From: Pseudolysinimonas sp051954455
Lineage (GTDB): Bacteria; Actinomycetota; Actinomycetes; Actinomycetales; Microbacteriaceae
NCBI RefSeq assembly: GCF_051954455.1
Contig: NZ_JBQCHS010000001.1
Span: forward strand, 1-64,000
Reading direction: 5' to 3'
Length of the DNA stretch: 64,000 bases
The notes beneath the pieces were generated by a model that did no database searches, was not told the origin of the DNA, and saw only the letters and a list, made by a program, of their open reading frames with translations. The translations under genes and the position numbers were made by a program. This document shows positions 10,411-19,291 of the stretch, piece after piece (within the stretch, counting starts at the first letter, position 1; every line of letters starts with the position of its first letter).

Positions 10411-11591
10411 TGCCGAGCGGCGCGACCGGGCTCGACGACGTCCGTCGCGGCAATCTCGCGGCGGTGCTGCGGCTCGTGCATCGCGAGGGGCCGGTCTCCC
10501 GCGCGTGGATCACCTCGCGCACGGGCCTCAACCGCTCGACCGTCGGCGGCCTCGTCTCCGACCTCGCGAGCCGCGGCCTGGTGCGCGAGGCCGCGCCGGA
10601 GGCGACCAACCGGGTCGGTCGCCCGTCGCCCGTCGTCGAGGCCGATCCGCGCCTCGCGGTCGTCGCGGTGAACCCGGAGGTCGATGCGGTCACGACCGCG
10701 GTCGTCGGGCTCGGCGCCCGGGTCGAGCGGCGCGAGCGGCACGAGCTCGGGCACCCGGCGACCCCGGAGGAGACGGCGCGCATCGCGGCGGACGCCGTCG
10801 CGGCGGCGGCCGCGAACGGCGCGCGCGTCCATCGGATCGCCGCGGTCGGGCTCGCGGTGCCGGGCCTCGTCGGGGAGGCCGACGGCACCGTCCGCTGGGC
10901 GCCGCACCTCGGCTGGTCGGGGGCGCCGCTCCGGGCGCTCGTCGAGGCGGCGACGGATCTGCCGGCCGCGGTCGCCAACGACGCGACGGCCGGAGCGCTC
11001 GCCGAGCACCTGTTCGGCGCCGGCCGCGGCGTCGACGACCTGGTCTATCTGAACGGCGGCGCCAGCGGCATCGGCGGCGGCATCATCATCGGCGGCGCGA
11101 CGCTCGGCGGCCATGCGGGATTCGCCGGCGAGCTCGGGCAGAGCCCCGCGGCGTTCCTCCGCCCGGAGGACCGCACGTCGGAGCGCGGCGTCGTGGAGGA
11201 CGAGGTCGGGCGCGAGCCGCTGCTCCGCGCGCTCGGCATGCGCAGCGCGACCGACCCCGAGCTCGCGGCCGCGCTGCTCGAGGGCGACCGGGAGGACATC
11301 CGCGCGGAGCTCGCCCGGCAGCGCCGCGTGCTGGCGGCCACGCTCGCGACCGCTGTCAACATGCTCGACCCGGAGCTGATCGTGTTGGGCGGCTACCTCG
11401 CGACGCTGCTGGAGTCGGATCCCGCGGAGCTCGGCCGGCTCGTGCGCGAGCACTCGGTGCCCTCCGGCGGCGTCGGGGTCCGGCTCGCGACGGCGGGGCT
11501 CGGCGACGACCGCCTGCTCGTCGGCGCCGCGGAGCTCGCGCTCGCCGGGGTGCTCGCCGACCCCGGCTCGATCTCCGAGGTCGGTCGCTAG
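10410..11591 (+). CDS. ROK-family transcriptional regulator lacking the ROK zinc motif
   Basis: This 393-residue ROK protein has a winged helix at residues 12-70 (RRGNLAAVLRLV, GLNRSTVGGLVSDL), so it is a regulator of NagC/XylR type and not a plain sugar kinase. The fold motifs VAVPGLVGEADG and AVANDATAGALAEH are present. The cysteine cluster (CxCGxxGCxE) that normally binds zinc after the GELGH segment is absent: GELGQSPAAFLRP is followed by a Cys-free stretch. It is encoded in one unit with the LacI gene before it and just upstream of the GH1 gene. The effector is probably a sugar or glycoside. Confidence 0.87.
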   Translation: MPSGATGLDDVRRGNLAAVLRLVHREGPVSRAWITSRTGLNRSTVGGLVSDLASRGLVREAAPEATNRVGRPSPVVEADPRLAVVAVNPEVDAVTTAVVGLGARVERRERHELGHPATPEETARIAADAVAAAAANGARVHRIAAVGLAVPGLVGEADGTVRWAPHLGWSGAPLRALVEAATDLPAAVANDATAGALAEHLFGAGRGVDDLVYLNGGASGIGGGIIIGGATLGGHAGFAGELGQSPAAFLRPEDRTSERGVVEDEVGREPLLRALGMRSATDPELAAALLEGDREDIRAELARQRRVLAATLATAVNMLDPELIVLGGYLATLLESDPAELGRLVREHSVPSGGVGVRLATAGLGDDRLLVGAAELALAGVLADPGSISEVGR

Positions 11592-11600
11592 CCTGACGAG

Positions 11601-12983
11601 ATGACCGACGACTACCGCGACGACGACGTCGCCTTCCCGCGCGACGTCCTCCTCGGCACGGCGACGGCCTCGTACCAGATCGAGGGCGCGGTGGCCGAGG
11701 ACGGCCGCACCCCTTCCATCTGGGACACCTTCAGCCGGACGCCGGGCCGTGTGCTGAACGGCGACACCGGCGACGTGGCCGACGACCACTACCACCGCTG
11801 GGCGTCGGACCTCGACCTCATGGCCGAGCTCGGCGTCGACGCCTACCGCTTCTCGATCGCGTGGCCGCGGGTGCAGCCGGGCGGCGCGGGCCGCGTCAAC
11901 GACGCGGGGCTCGCGTTCTACTCGCGCCTGGTCGACGGGCTGCTCGAGCGCGGCATCCGGCCGTGGGCGACGCTCTACCACTGGGACCTCCCGCAGGAGC
12001 TGGAGGACGCCGGCGGCTGGGCCAATCGCGACACCGCGCCGCGCTTCGCCGAGTACGCGGCGCGCACCGTCGAGGCGCTCGGCGACCGCGTCGCCGGGTG
12101 GATCACGCTCAACGAGCCGTGGTGCGCGGCGTTCCTCGGCTACGCGACCGGCGAGCACGCGCCGGGGCGCCGGGAGCCGGCGGCGTCGCTCGCCGCGGCC
12201 CACCACCTGAACCTCGCCCACGGGCTCGCGGTGCCCGAGATCCGCCGGGCCGCGACGAACGACCCGGCGGTCGCGATCACGCTCAACCTCCACGTCGTCC
12301 GGCCCGAGGGCGACGGCGGCGAGGAGGCCGTGAGGCGCGTCGACGCGGTGGGCAACCGGATCTTCCTCGACCCGGTCTTCCACGGCCGCTACCCGCAGGA
12401 CCTCCTCGACGACCAGCGCGCGCTGACCGACTTCTCGTTCGTCCGGCCGGGCGACCTCGAGCTGATCCACCAGCCGCTCGACCAGCTCGGCATCAACTAC
12501 TACTCGACGAGTCGCGTGCGGCTGCGCCCGGGGGCCCCGGGTCAGGCCGCGTTCCCCTCGACGCGGGGGATCGAGTGGCTGCCCGAGCCCGCGCCGCTCA
12601 CCGACATGGGGTGGAACATCGACCCGTCGGGCCTCGAGGAGCTGCTCGTGCGCTCGCACGAGGAGTTCGGGATCCCGCTCGTCGTGACCGAGAACGGCGC
12701 CGCGTTCCCCGACCGCGTCGAGGACGGCGCGGTGCACGACGCCGACCGGATCGACTACCTGCACCGGCACCTGGCCGCCTGCCGGCGGGCGATGGACCGC
12801 GGGGTCGACCTCCGGGGGTACTTCGTCTGGTCGTTCCTCGACAACTTCGAGTGGGCCTGGGGCTACTCCAAGCGGTTCGGGATCGTGCGGGTCGACTACG
12901 CGACGCAGGAACGGCTCCCGAAGGACAGCGCGCGCTGGTTCGCCGAGGCCGCCCGCACGCGTGCTCTCCCGCCGCGGCGCTGA
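11601..12983 (+). CDS. GH1 beta-glucosidase/beta-glycosidase
   Basis: This 460-residue glycoside hydrolase family 1 enzyme is a retaining beta-glycosidase with a full TIM barrel. The start FLLGTATASYQIEGA-type segment and YRFSIAWPRV are diagnostic. Glu172 in TLNEPW is the acid/base and Glu364 in VVTENG the nucleophile. The aglycone-side WSFLDNFEWAWGY block closes the barrel. No signal peptide is seen, so it acts on imported oligosaccharides such as cellobiose or xylobiose. TAGCCT, overlapping the ROK stop codon, ends 6 nt before the ATG. This may be its own leaderless promoter, or coupling to the regulators. Confidence 0.92.
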   Translation: MTDDYRDDDVAFPRDVLLGTATASYQIEGAVAEDGRTPSIWDTFSRTPGRVLNGDTGDVADDHYHRWASDLDLMAELGVDAYRFSIAWPRVQPGGAGRVNDAGLAFYSRLVDGLLERGIRPWATLYHWDLPQELEDAGGWANRDTAPRFAEYAARTVEALGDRVAGWITLNEPWCAAFLGYATGEHAPGRREPAASLAAAHHLNLAHGLAVPEIRRAATNDPAVAITLNLHVVRPEGDGGEEAVRRVDAVGNRIFLDPVFHGRYPQDLLDDQRALTDFSFVRPGDLELIHQPLDQLGINYYSTSRVRLRPGAPGQAAFPSTRGIEWLPEPAPLTDMGWNIDPSGLEELLVRSHEEFGIPLVVTENGAAFPDRVEDGAVHDADRIDYLHRHLAACRRAMDRGVDLRGYFVWSFLDNFEWAWGYSKRFGIVRVDYATQERLPKDSARWFAEAARTRALPPRR

Positions 12984-12990
12984 ACTCTGA

Positions 12991-13002
12991 TACAACGTTG
13001 CA
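12991..13002. promoter_or_regulatory. Operator in front of the arabinoside LacI gene
   Basis: TACAACGTTGCA contains the palindrome CAACGTTG with central CG. It lies 38 bp before the ATG of the LacI gene at 13041 and matches the two sites at 14132-14160. That pattern indicates autoregulation. Confidence 0.75.
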
Positions 13003-13040
13003 ACGAGGACGCGCGCATCGTCGCGCGGTGAGGAGCGCTG

Positions 13041-14054
13041 ATGGCCGCGACGCTCCATGACGTGGCGCTGCTCGCGGGCGTCTCGATCAAGACGGTCTCG
13101 AACGTCGTCAACGACTACCCCCACATCCGACCCGAGACGCGGGCGCGGGTCGAGGCCGCGATCGCCGAGCTCGGCTACCAGCCGAACCCCTCCGCCCGCA
13201 GCCTCCGCTCCGGGCGCACCGGCCTCATCGGCCTCGCCGTCCCGGAGCTCAGCCTCAGCAGCTACTTCGCCGAGCTCGCCGACCGCATGATCGCGGCGGC
13301 CGAGCAGCGCGGGCTGACCGTGCTCATCGAGCAGACCGGCGGCGACCGCCAGCGCGAGCTGGACGTGCTGCGGAGCGCGCGGCGGAAGATGACCGACGGA
13401 CTGCTGTTCAGCGCGCTCGGGATGCAGCAGGACGACGCCGAGCTGCTGCGGCAGCCCTACCCGCTCGTGCTGCTCGGCGAGCGGATCTTCGGCGGCCCGA
13501 CCGACCATGTGACGATGCACAACGTCGAGGCGGCGCGCACGGCGACCGAGCACCTGCTGCGGCTCGGACGGCGACGGATCGCCGTGGTCGGCGCGCACGT
13601 CGGCGAGGTCATCGGATCCGCGGGCCTGCGACTGCGCGGCTATCGCGAGGCGCTGGAGGCGGCGGGCGAGCCGTACCGCGAGGAGCTCATCGGCTACGCC
13701 GAGCCCTGGCACCGGGCCGACGGCGCCGAGGTCACGCGACGGCTGATCGCGACCGGGGAGCCGTTCGACGGGCTGTTCGCGTTCAACGACAACCTCGCGT
13801 TCGGCGCGATGCGCGCGCTGCAGGAGGCGCACATCGCGATCCCGGAGCAGGTCGCCGTGCTGGGCTTCGACAACCTCGACGACGCCGCCTACTCCGTGCC
13901 GAGCCTCAGCACCGTGGATCCCGGGCTCCCGGAGATCGTGGAGACCTCGATCTCGCTGCTCGTCGAGCGCATCGCGGGGCGCGGCCCCGACGAGCCGCAG
14001 GAGCTCATGGCCGGCTACCGGATCGTCGAGCGCGAGTCGACGCCGGCCCGCTGA
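13041..14054 (+). CDS. LacI-family repressor of the arabinoside uptake operon
   Basis: This is a 337-residue LacI/GalR regulator. HTH residues 4-60 hold LHDVALLAGVSIKTVSNVVN and NPSARSLRSGRTG, followed by an effector-binding domain with VAVLGFDNLDDA near the C-terminus. The recognition segment differs from the other three LacI proteins here, in line with a different operator. One ACAACGTTG-type site precedes this gene and two precede the transporter at 14300. The downstream GH51 gene suggests an arabinose-containing inducer. GAGGAGCGCTG gives the ATG a ribosome site. Confidence 0.9.
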   Translation: MAATLHDVALLAGVSIKTVSNVVNDYPHIRPETRARVEAAIAELGYQPNPSARSLRSGRTGLIGLAVPELSLSSYFAELADRMIAAAEQRGLTVLIEQTGGDRQRELDVLRSARRKMTDGLLFSALGMQQDDAELLRQPYPLVLLGERIFGGPTDHVTMHNVEAARTATEHLLRLGRRRIAVVGAHVGEVIGSAGLRLRGYREALEAAGEPYREELIGYAEPWHRADGAEVTRRLIATGEPFDGLFAFNDNLAFGAMRALQEAHIAIPEQVAVLGFDNLDDAAYSVPSLSTVDPGLPEIVETSISLLVERIAGRGPDEPQELMAGYRIVERESTPAR

Positions 14055-14098
14055 GCCCGGCGACTCGACCCCTCCGCCGCCGACGCGCCCGCGCGTGC

Positions 14099-14127
14099 TT
14101 GACACCCGCCGGAGGGGTGGCCATGAT
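14099..14127 (+). promoter_or_regulatory. Promoter of the arabinoside transporter operon
   Basis: TTGACA (14099-14104) matches the -35 consensus. CATGAT (14122-14127) stands 17 bp later as a -10 box. The paired operator starts 5 bp after it. The leader to the GTG at 14300 is then about 165 nt. I saw no gene in this leader. Confidence 0.7.
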
Positions 14128-14131
14128 CACT

Positions 14132-14160
14132 TCTACAACGTTGCATGACAACGTTGTAGA
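14132..14160. promoter_or_regulatory. Double LacI operator within one large palindrome
   Basis: Two ACAACGTTG-type palindromes stand 15 bp apart. Together they form a perfect inverted repeat with 11-bp arms (14132-14142 and 14150-14160) and a 7-bp centre. The position at and just after the start of transcription would block RNA polymerase. The site at 12991 shares the core. Confidence 0.85.
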
Positions 14161-14299
14161 ACACAGCGGCTCAGGGGCTCCGAGCCGGGACGGATCGACG
14201 GGGATCCGGCGCGCACCCGCGCCGCGACATCCCGCCTCCGCCCCGCCGTCCCCGGTCGTGCACGACAACGAAGTCCAACGCACCTCGAAGGGAATCGCA

Positions 14300-15652
14300 G
14301 TGAAGAAGAGGTCACTCATCGCCGGCATCGTCGCCGTGGCGGTCGCCGCGGCGCTCGCGGCCTGCAGCGGGGGAGGCGGCTCCGACGCGAACGCCAACGC
14401 CAACGCCAAGTGCACCAACAAGATCGTCAACGACAAGGCGCCGAAGGTCACCATGTGGGCCTGGTACCCCAACATGAAGACCGTCGTCGACAACTTCAAC
14501 CAGTCGCACTCCGACGTCCAGGTCTGCTGGAACAACGTCGGTCAGGGCGCTGACGAGTACGACAAGTTCCAGACGGCCGTCTCGGCCAAGAAGGGCGCGC
14601 CGGACGTCGTCATGCTGGAGGCGGACCACCTCTCCAACTACGTCATCCAGGACGCGCTCGTCGACATCAGCAAGTACGGCGCCAACAATGTCAAGAAGAA
14701 CTTCAGCGAGGGCGCCTGGAAGGACGTCTCGGTCGGCGACGCGGTCTACGCGGCGCCCGTCGACGGCGGCCCGATGGGGCTCATCTACCGCAAGGACATC
14801 TTCGCCAAGTACGGCATCACGCCGCCCACCACGTGGGAGGAGTACGCCGCCGACGCGCAGAAGATGAAGGACGCGGGCGGTCCCCTGTTCGGCGACCTGG
14901 GCGGCAACGTGCCCGCCGTCATGATGGCGCTGCAGATCCAGAAGGGCGCCTCGCCCTTCGAGTACGACCCCACGAAGCCGAAGAACGTGGGCGTCAAGCT
15001 CGACGACCAGGCATCCAAGGACGTGCTCGACTACTGGGCCGGCCTGTCGAACAAGGGCCTCGTCGGCAAGCAGGACCAGTTCACCGCCGACTACATCTCG
15101 GGCGTCGTGGGCGGCAAGTACGCGACCTACGTGTCGGCCGCGTGGGCTCCGGGCTACCTGACCGGCGCCGGCGTGGGCAAGGGCGACGACAAGGGCCAGT
15201 TCGCGGTGGCGCCGCTGCCGCAGTGGGCCGGAGCGAAGCCCGTCTCGGTCAACTGGGGCGGCTCGGCCTTCGCGGTGACCCAGCAGGCGAAGGACAAGAA
15301 GCTCTCCGCCGAGGTGGCGCTGGGTATCTACGCCGACTCCAAGTCACTCGAGGACGGCTGGAAGAACCTCGTGATCTTCCCGCTCAACCAGACGGTGCTG
15401 ACCTCGAAGGACTTCGCCGACTACCCGCTCGACTTCTTCGGCGGCCAGAAGGCGTACGGCGAGGTCTACATCCCGGCCGAGAACGGATACAAGGGCTTCA
15501 CCTACAGCCCGTTCCAGGTCTACTACTACGCCCAGCTGCAGAAGCAGCTGACGGCCATCAACGCCGGCAAGATCTCCGGCTCGGAGGCCGCCACCACGCT
15601 GCAGTCCGACATCGTGAAGTACGCCAAGCAGCAGGGCTTCACGGTCAAGTAG
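14300..15652 (+). CDS. Oligosaccharide-binding lipoprotein of the arabinoside ABC importer
   Basis: This is a 450-residue family-1 solute-binding protein, the class that binds oligosaccharides. It has a lipoprotein signal with basic start VKKR, a hydrophobic stretch and lipobox LAAC (Cys near residue 24), then an Asn/Ala/Gly linker. The GTG at 14300 has AAGGGA upstream. A longer in-frame reading from 14099 would run through the promoter and operators and is rejected. Two permease genes and a GH51 enzyme follow, which points to arabino- or arabinoxylo-oligosaccharides. The ligand is inferred from neighbours only. Confidence 0.88.
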   Translation: MKKRSLIAGIVAVAVAAALAACSGGGGSDANANANAKCTNKIVNDKAPKVTMWAWYPNMKTVVDNFNQSHSDVQVCWNNVGQGADEYDKFQTAVSAKKGAPDVVMLEADHLSNYVIQDALVDISKYGANNVKKNFSEGAWKDVSVGDAVYAAPVDGGPMGLIYRKDIFAKYGITPPTTWEEYAADAQKMKDAGGPLFGDLGGNVPAVMMALQIQKGASPFEYDPTKPKNVGVKLDDQASKDVLDYWAGLSNKGLVGKQDQFTADYISGVVGGKYATYVSAAWAPGYLTGAGVGKGDDKGQFAVAPLPQWAGAKPVSVNWGGSAFAVTQQAKDKKLSAEVALGIYADSKSLEDGWKNLVIFPLNQTVLTSKDFADYPLDFFGGQKAYGEVYIPAENGYKGFTYSPFQVYYYAQLQKQLTAINAGKISGSEAATTLQSDIVKYAKQQGFTVK

Positions 15653-15738
15653 AGCCGAGGGCGGTCGAGCCGGCGCACGACGTCGGCCCGACCGCCCCTC
15701 CTCCCCGTCCCGCACCCATCATTCGAAGGGCCTTCCGA

Positions 15739-16695
15739 ATGACCTCCGCCTCCGCGCTCGCATCGTCGCGACGCGCCCGCATCCCCCGGATGCCGATGTC
15801 CTCCGCGCAGCGCGCGGCGAACCGGCGTCGCGCCGTGACCGGCTGGCTGTTCATCCTGCCGTTCACGATCGTGTTCGCCGTCTTCCTCGTGCTGCCGCTG
15901 CTCTACGCCTTCTACAACAGCCTCTTCACCAAGGGGCTCGCGACCGGCACCCAGTTCGCGCCGCTCGACAACTACATCAAGGCGTTCACCGACCCGTCGT
16001 TCCTCGGCGGCGTCGGTTTCGTCCTGCTGTTCTCGCTCGTGCTCATCCCCGTGCAGATGATCGTGTCGCTCGCGATCGCCCTCGTGCTCGACGCGGTGAC
16101 CACGCGGTTCGCGCGGTTCGCGCGGCTCATGATCTTCCTGCCGTACGCGATCCCCGCGGTCATCGGCGCGATCATGTGGGGCTTCCTCTACAGCCCGACG
16201 TTCGGGCCGCTCGGGCAGCTCTTCGGCCTGGTGGGCCTCAAGGCGCCGTTCCTGCTCGACAGCTCGCACGTCTTCGGCGGGCTCATGAACGTCGTCACGT
16301 GGCAGTGGGCCGGCTACTACATGATCATCATCTACGCGGCCCTGCAGGGGATCGATCCCACCCTCTACGAGGCCGCGCGCATCGACGGTGCCAACGCCTG
16401 GCAGATCGCGCTGCGGATCAAGCTGCCGCTCGTCACCAACGCGCTGCTGCTCATCCTCGTCTTCGCCCTGATCGGCACGCTGCAGTTCTTCACCGAACCG
16501 AGCGTGCTGCGCACGATCTCGAACGGCGGCATCACCGCCGACTTCACACCGAACCTCTACGCGTACTACACCGCGTTCTCCTATGCGCAGTTCAATTACG
16601 CCTCCGCGCTGTCGTTCGCCCTCGGGGTCGTGGTGTTCATCTGCGTCTACGTGTTCCTGTTCCTCACCCGGAAGCGAGGGAGCTTCCTCTCATGA
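15739..16695 (+). CDS. Arabinoside ABC importer, MalF-type permease
   Basis: This is a 318-residue inner-membrane permease of the binding-protein-dependent family (MalF/AraP type) with about six membrane segments. The first is near residues 36-58 after a basic N-terminus. The EAA loop LYEAARIDGANAWQIALRI, which docks the ATPase, lies near residue 215. The ATG at 15739 has GAAGGG 8 nt upstream. A later in-frame ATG near 15790 is possible. The stop overlaps the next permease in ATGA. No ATPase gene accompanies the pair. Confidence 0.88.
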   Translation: MTSASALASSRRARIPRMPMSSAQRAANRRRAVTGWLFILPFTIVFAVFLVLPLLYAFYNSLFTKGLATGTQFAPLDNYIKAFTDPSFLGGVGFVLLFSLVLIPVQMIVSLAIALVLDAVTTRFARFARLMIFLPYAIPAVIGAIMWGFLYSPTFGPLGQLFGLVGLKAPFLLDSSHVFGGLMNVVTWQWAGYYMIIIYAALQGIDPTLYEAARIDGANAWQIALRIKLPLVTNALLLILVFALIGTLQFFTEPSVLRTISNGGITADFTPNLYAYYTAFSYAQFNYASALSFALGVVVFICVYVFLFLTRKRGSFLS

Positions 16696-17615
16696 CCGCC
16701 GCCACCGCCTTCACGCCGAGCCGCGCCGCCCGGCCCGCCGCCGTCCGTCCACCGGGGCTCCGCCGCCGGCGGGGGATCGTGCCGGCGCACATCTTCCTCG
16801 GCATCCTCGTCGTCTACTTCCTGGTGCCCGTCTACTGGATGGTCGTCAACAGCTCGAAGGACGCCGCCGGCCTCTTCGGGGGCACCGGCGGGTCGCTCTG
16901 GTTCGACAAGAACGTCGACTACCTCGGCAACCTGCGGGACCTCTTCACCTACGACGGCAGCATCTACCTGCACTGGATCGGCAACTCGGCGCTCTACGCG
17001 GTCGCCGGGGGAGTCGGGTCGACGATCATCTCGATCCTCGCCGGATACGGCTTCGCCAAGTTCCGCTTCCGCGGCCGCAACCTCATGTTCTCGCTGCTGC
17101 TCGGCGCGGTCATGGTCCCGCTCACGGCGCTCGTCATCCCGACGTTCGTGCTCGCGTCGGACGCGGGTCTCACCGACACGATCTGGGCGGTGATCCTGCC
17201 GTCGCTGCTGAATCCGTTCGGGGTCTACCTCATGCGGGTCTACATCGGCGACGCGGTGCCCGACGAGCTCATGGACGCGGCACGGGTCGACGGGGCGGGC
17301 GAGTTCCGCACCTTCGCGCAGGTGTCGCTGCCGCTCATGCGCCCCGCGATCGTCACGGTGCTGCTGCTGTCGATGGTCGCGACCTGGAACAACTACTTCC
17401 TCCCGCTCGTCATGCTGAGCGACAAGACCCTCTACCCGGTCACGGTCGGCATCGGCGTCTGGCAGGGGCTCGCCTCCGGCAACAACGGCGGGGGCCACTC
17501 GCTCTGGAGCCTCATCGTGATGGGCTCGCTCGTGTCGGTGATCCCGCTGGTGATCGCGTTTCTGACCCTGCAGCGCTACTGGCAGGGCGGGCTCTCGATC
17601 GGCTCCCTCAAGTGA
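16692..17615 (+). CDS. Arabinoside ABC importer, MalG-type permease
   Basis: This 307-residue permease of the MalG/AraQ type pairs with the preceding MalF-type subunit. The first membrane helix is near residues 33-52 (FLGILVVYFLVPVYWMVVN). The EAA loop ELMDAARVDGAGEFRTF lies near residue 195. The ATG overlaps the upstream stop by 4 bp, and the GH51 gene starts 46 bp after its end. A shared, separately encoded MsiK/MsmX-like ATPase would have to drive this importer. Confidence 0.88.
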   Translation: MTAATAFTPSRAARPAAVRPPGLRRRRGIVPAHIFLGILVVYFLVPVYWMVVNSSKDAAGLFGGTGGSLWFDKNVDYLGNLRDLFTYDGSIYLHWIGNSALYAVAGGVGSTIISILAGYGFAKFRFRGRNLMFSLLLGAVMVPLTALVIPTFVLASDAGLTDTIWAVILPSLLNPFGVYLMRVYIGDAVPDELMDAARVDGAGEFRTFAQVSLPLMRPAIVTVLLLSMVATWNNYFLPLVMLSDKTLYPVTVGIGVWQGLASGNNGGGHSLWSLIVMGSLVSVIPLVIAFLTLQRYWQGGLSIGSLK

Positions 17616-17661
17616 GCGCCCCCGTCGTCCGCACCACCCGTCCCCTCGTAGAAAGCCGCTG

Positions 17662-19173
17662 ATGATCTCCGCCCATCTCACCATCGACCCGCACTTCCAG
17701 GTCGGTCCCGTCCGCCGCCGCGTCTTCGGCTCCTTCGTGGAGCACCTCGGGCGCTGCGTCTACGACGGCATCTACGAGCCCGGTCACCCGGCCGCCGACG
17801 AGGATGGGCTGAGGCAGGACGTCGTCGACCTCGTGCGCGAGCTCGGGGTGTCGACCATCCGCTACCCGGGCGGCAACTTCGTCTCAGGGTTCCGGTGGGA
17901 GGACAGCGTCGGCCCGCGCGAAGAGCGCCCCACCCGGCTCGACCTCGCCTGGCACTCCACCGAGACGAACGCGTTCGGGCTGCACGAGTTCGGCTCGTTC
18001 GTCGACAAGGTCGGCGGCGAGATGATGCTCGCCCTCAACCTCGGCACGCGCGGCACGCTCGAGGCCCTCGACCTCGTCGAGTACGCGAACGTGCGCGCGG
18101 GCTCGACGCTCGCCGACCGGCGCGTCGCGAACGGGCGCACCGAGCCGTTCGACGTGCGGATGTGGTGCCTCGGCAACGAGATGGACGGGCCGTGGCAGCT
18201 CGGTCACCGCTCGGCGACCGACTACGGCAAGCTCGCCTCCCAGGCGGCGAAGGCCCTGCGCCAGCTCGACGAGCGCGTGGAGCTCGTCGTCTGCGGCTCG
18301 TCGAACGCCCACATGCCCACCTTCGGCACGTGGGAGCGCGACGTGCTCCTGGAGTCCTACGACGACGTCGACTACATCTCCTGCCACGCCTACTACCAGG
18401 AGCGGGACGGCGACCTCGGGAGCTTCCTCGCGTCGCCGGTCGACATGGACCGTTTCATCGAGACGGTCGTCGCGACCGCCGACCACGTGAAGGCGGTCAA
18501 GCGCAGCGAGAAGACGATCGACATCTCCTTCGACGAGTGGAACGTCTGGTACCAGGACCGGTACCGCGACGTCGACAAGATCGAGGGGATCGAGAACTGG
18601 CCCCAGGCACCGCGACTGCTGGAGGACGTCTACTCGGTCGCCGACGCGGTCGTGGTGGGCGGGCTGCTCATCTCGCTGCTCAAGCACGCCGACCGGGTGA
18701 CGGCGGCCTCCCTCGCCCAGCTCGTCAACGTGATCGCCCCGATCATGACGGAGCCCGGCGGCCCGGCATGGCGCCAGACGACCTTCTTCCCGTTCGCGAT
18801 CACCTCGGAGCTCGCCACCGGCACCGCGCTCGAGGTGAAACTCGAGTCGCCGAGCTACGAGACGGCGCTCTACGGCGAGGTCCCCCAGCTCGACGCGGTC
18901 GCGACGCACGACGCCGAGACGGGTCGCACGGCGGTGTTCGTCGTCAACCGGTCGCAGACGGAGGAGGCGACAGTCGAGATCGACGTCACCGGGCTCGGCG
19001 CGGTGGCGGTGCGGTCGGCGCGCACGATCTCGGACGACGACGTGACCGCCGCCAACACGCTGGAGGATCGCGAGCGGGTCACCCCGCACGAGAACGACTC
19101 GGCGGTGATCGACGGCACGACGCTCATGGTCACCCTGCCCCCGGTCTCCTGGACGGCGATCGAGCTGGGCTGA
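17662..19173 (+). CDS. GH51 alpha-L-arabinofuranosidase
   Basis: This 503-residue retaining exo-arabinofuranosidase releases L-arabinose from arabinan or arabinoxylan fragments. The N-terminal FGSFVEHLGRCVYDGIY and RYPGGNFVSGFRWEDSVGP blocks are diagnostic for family 51. Glu173 in CLGNEMDGPW is the acid/base and Glu292 in FDEWNVWY the nucleophile. A C-terminal beta-sandwich follows. No signal peptide is present, so it is cytoplasmic and acts on what the importer before it brings in. The ATG follows GAAAGCCGCTG. No arabinose isomerase or ribulokinase is encoded in this window. Confidence 0.94.
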   Translation: MISAHLTIDPHFQVGPVRRRVFGSFVEHLGRCVYDGIYEPGHPAADEDGLRQDVVDLVRELGVSTIRYPGGNFVSGFRWEDSVGPREERPTRLDLAWHSTETNAFGLHEFGSFVDKVGGEMMLALNLGTRGTLEALDLVEYANVRAGSTLADRRVANGRTEPFDVRMWCLGNEMDGPWQLGHRSATDYGKLASQAAKALRQLDERVELVVCGSSNAHMPTFGTWERDVLLESYDDVDYISCHAYYQERDGDLGSFLASPVDMDRFIETVVATADHVKAVKRSEKTIDISFDEWNVWYQDRYRDVDKIEGIENWPQAPRLLEDVYSVADAVVVGGLLISLLKHADRVTAASLAQLVNVIAPIMTEPGGPAWRQTTFFPFAITSELATGTALEVKLESPSYETALYGEVPQLDAVATHDAETGRTAVFVVNRSQTEEATVEIDVTGLGAVAVRSARTISDDDVTAANTLEDRERVTPHENDSAVIDGTTLMVTLPPVSWTAIELG

Positions 19174-19291
19174 CGACGGCGCGGTCCGCGGGCGGGGGGA
19201 GGCCCTCCGCCGCTCCGCGGGCCGCGCTCGCGCCGCGCCGCCGAGCACGCGGAGTAGCGTGGCGGGCATCCCCTCCCCGGAAGAAGGATCG

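Noticed and set aside
10221..14105. Long minus-strand open frame of 1294 codons
   Set aside because: It lies opposite four well-recognised plus-strand genes, has Arg/Asp/Val-biased composition typical of antisense reading in high-GC DNA and no recognisable domain.
14099..14299. N-terminal extension of the arabinoside-binding lipoprotein
   Set aside because: It would translate the operators and place the signal peptide inside the protein; GTG 14300 starts directly at the lipoprotein signal.
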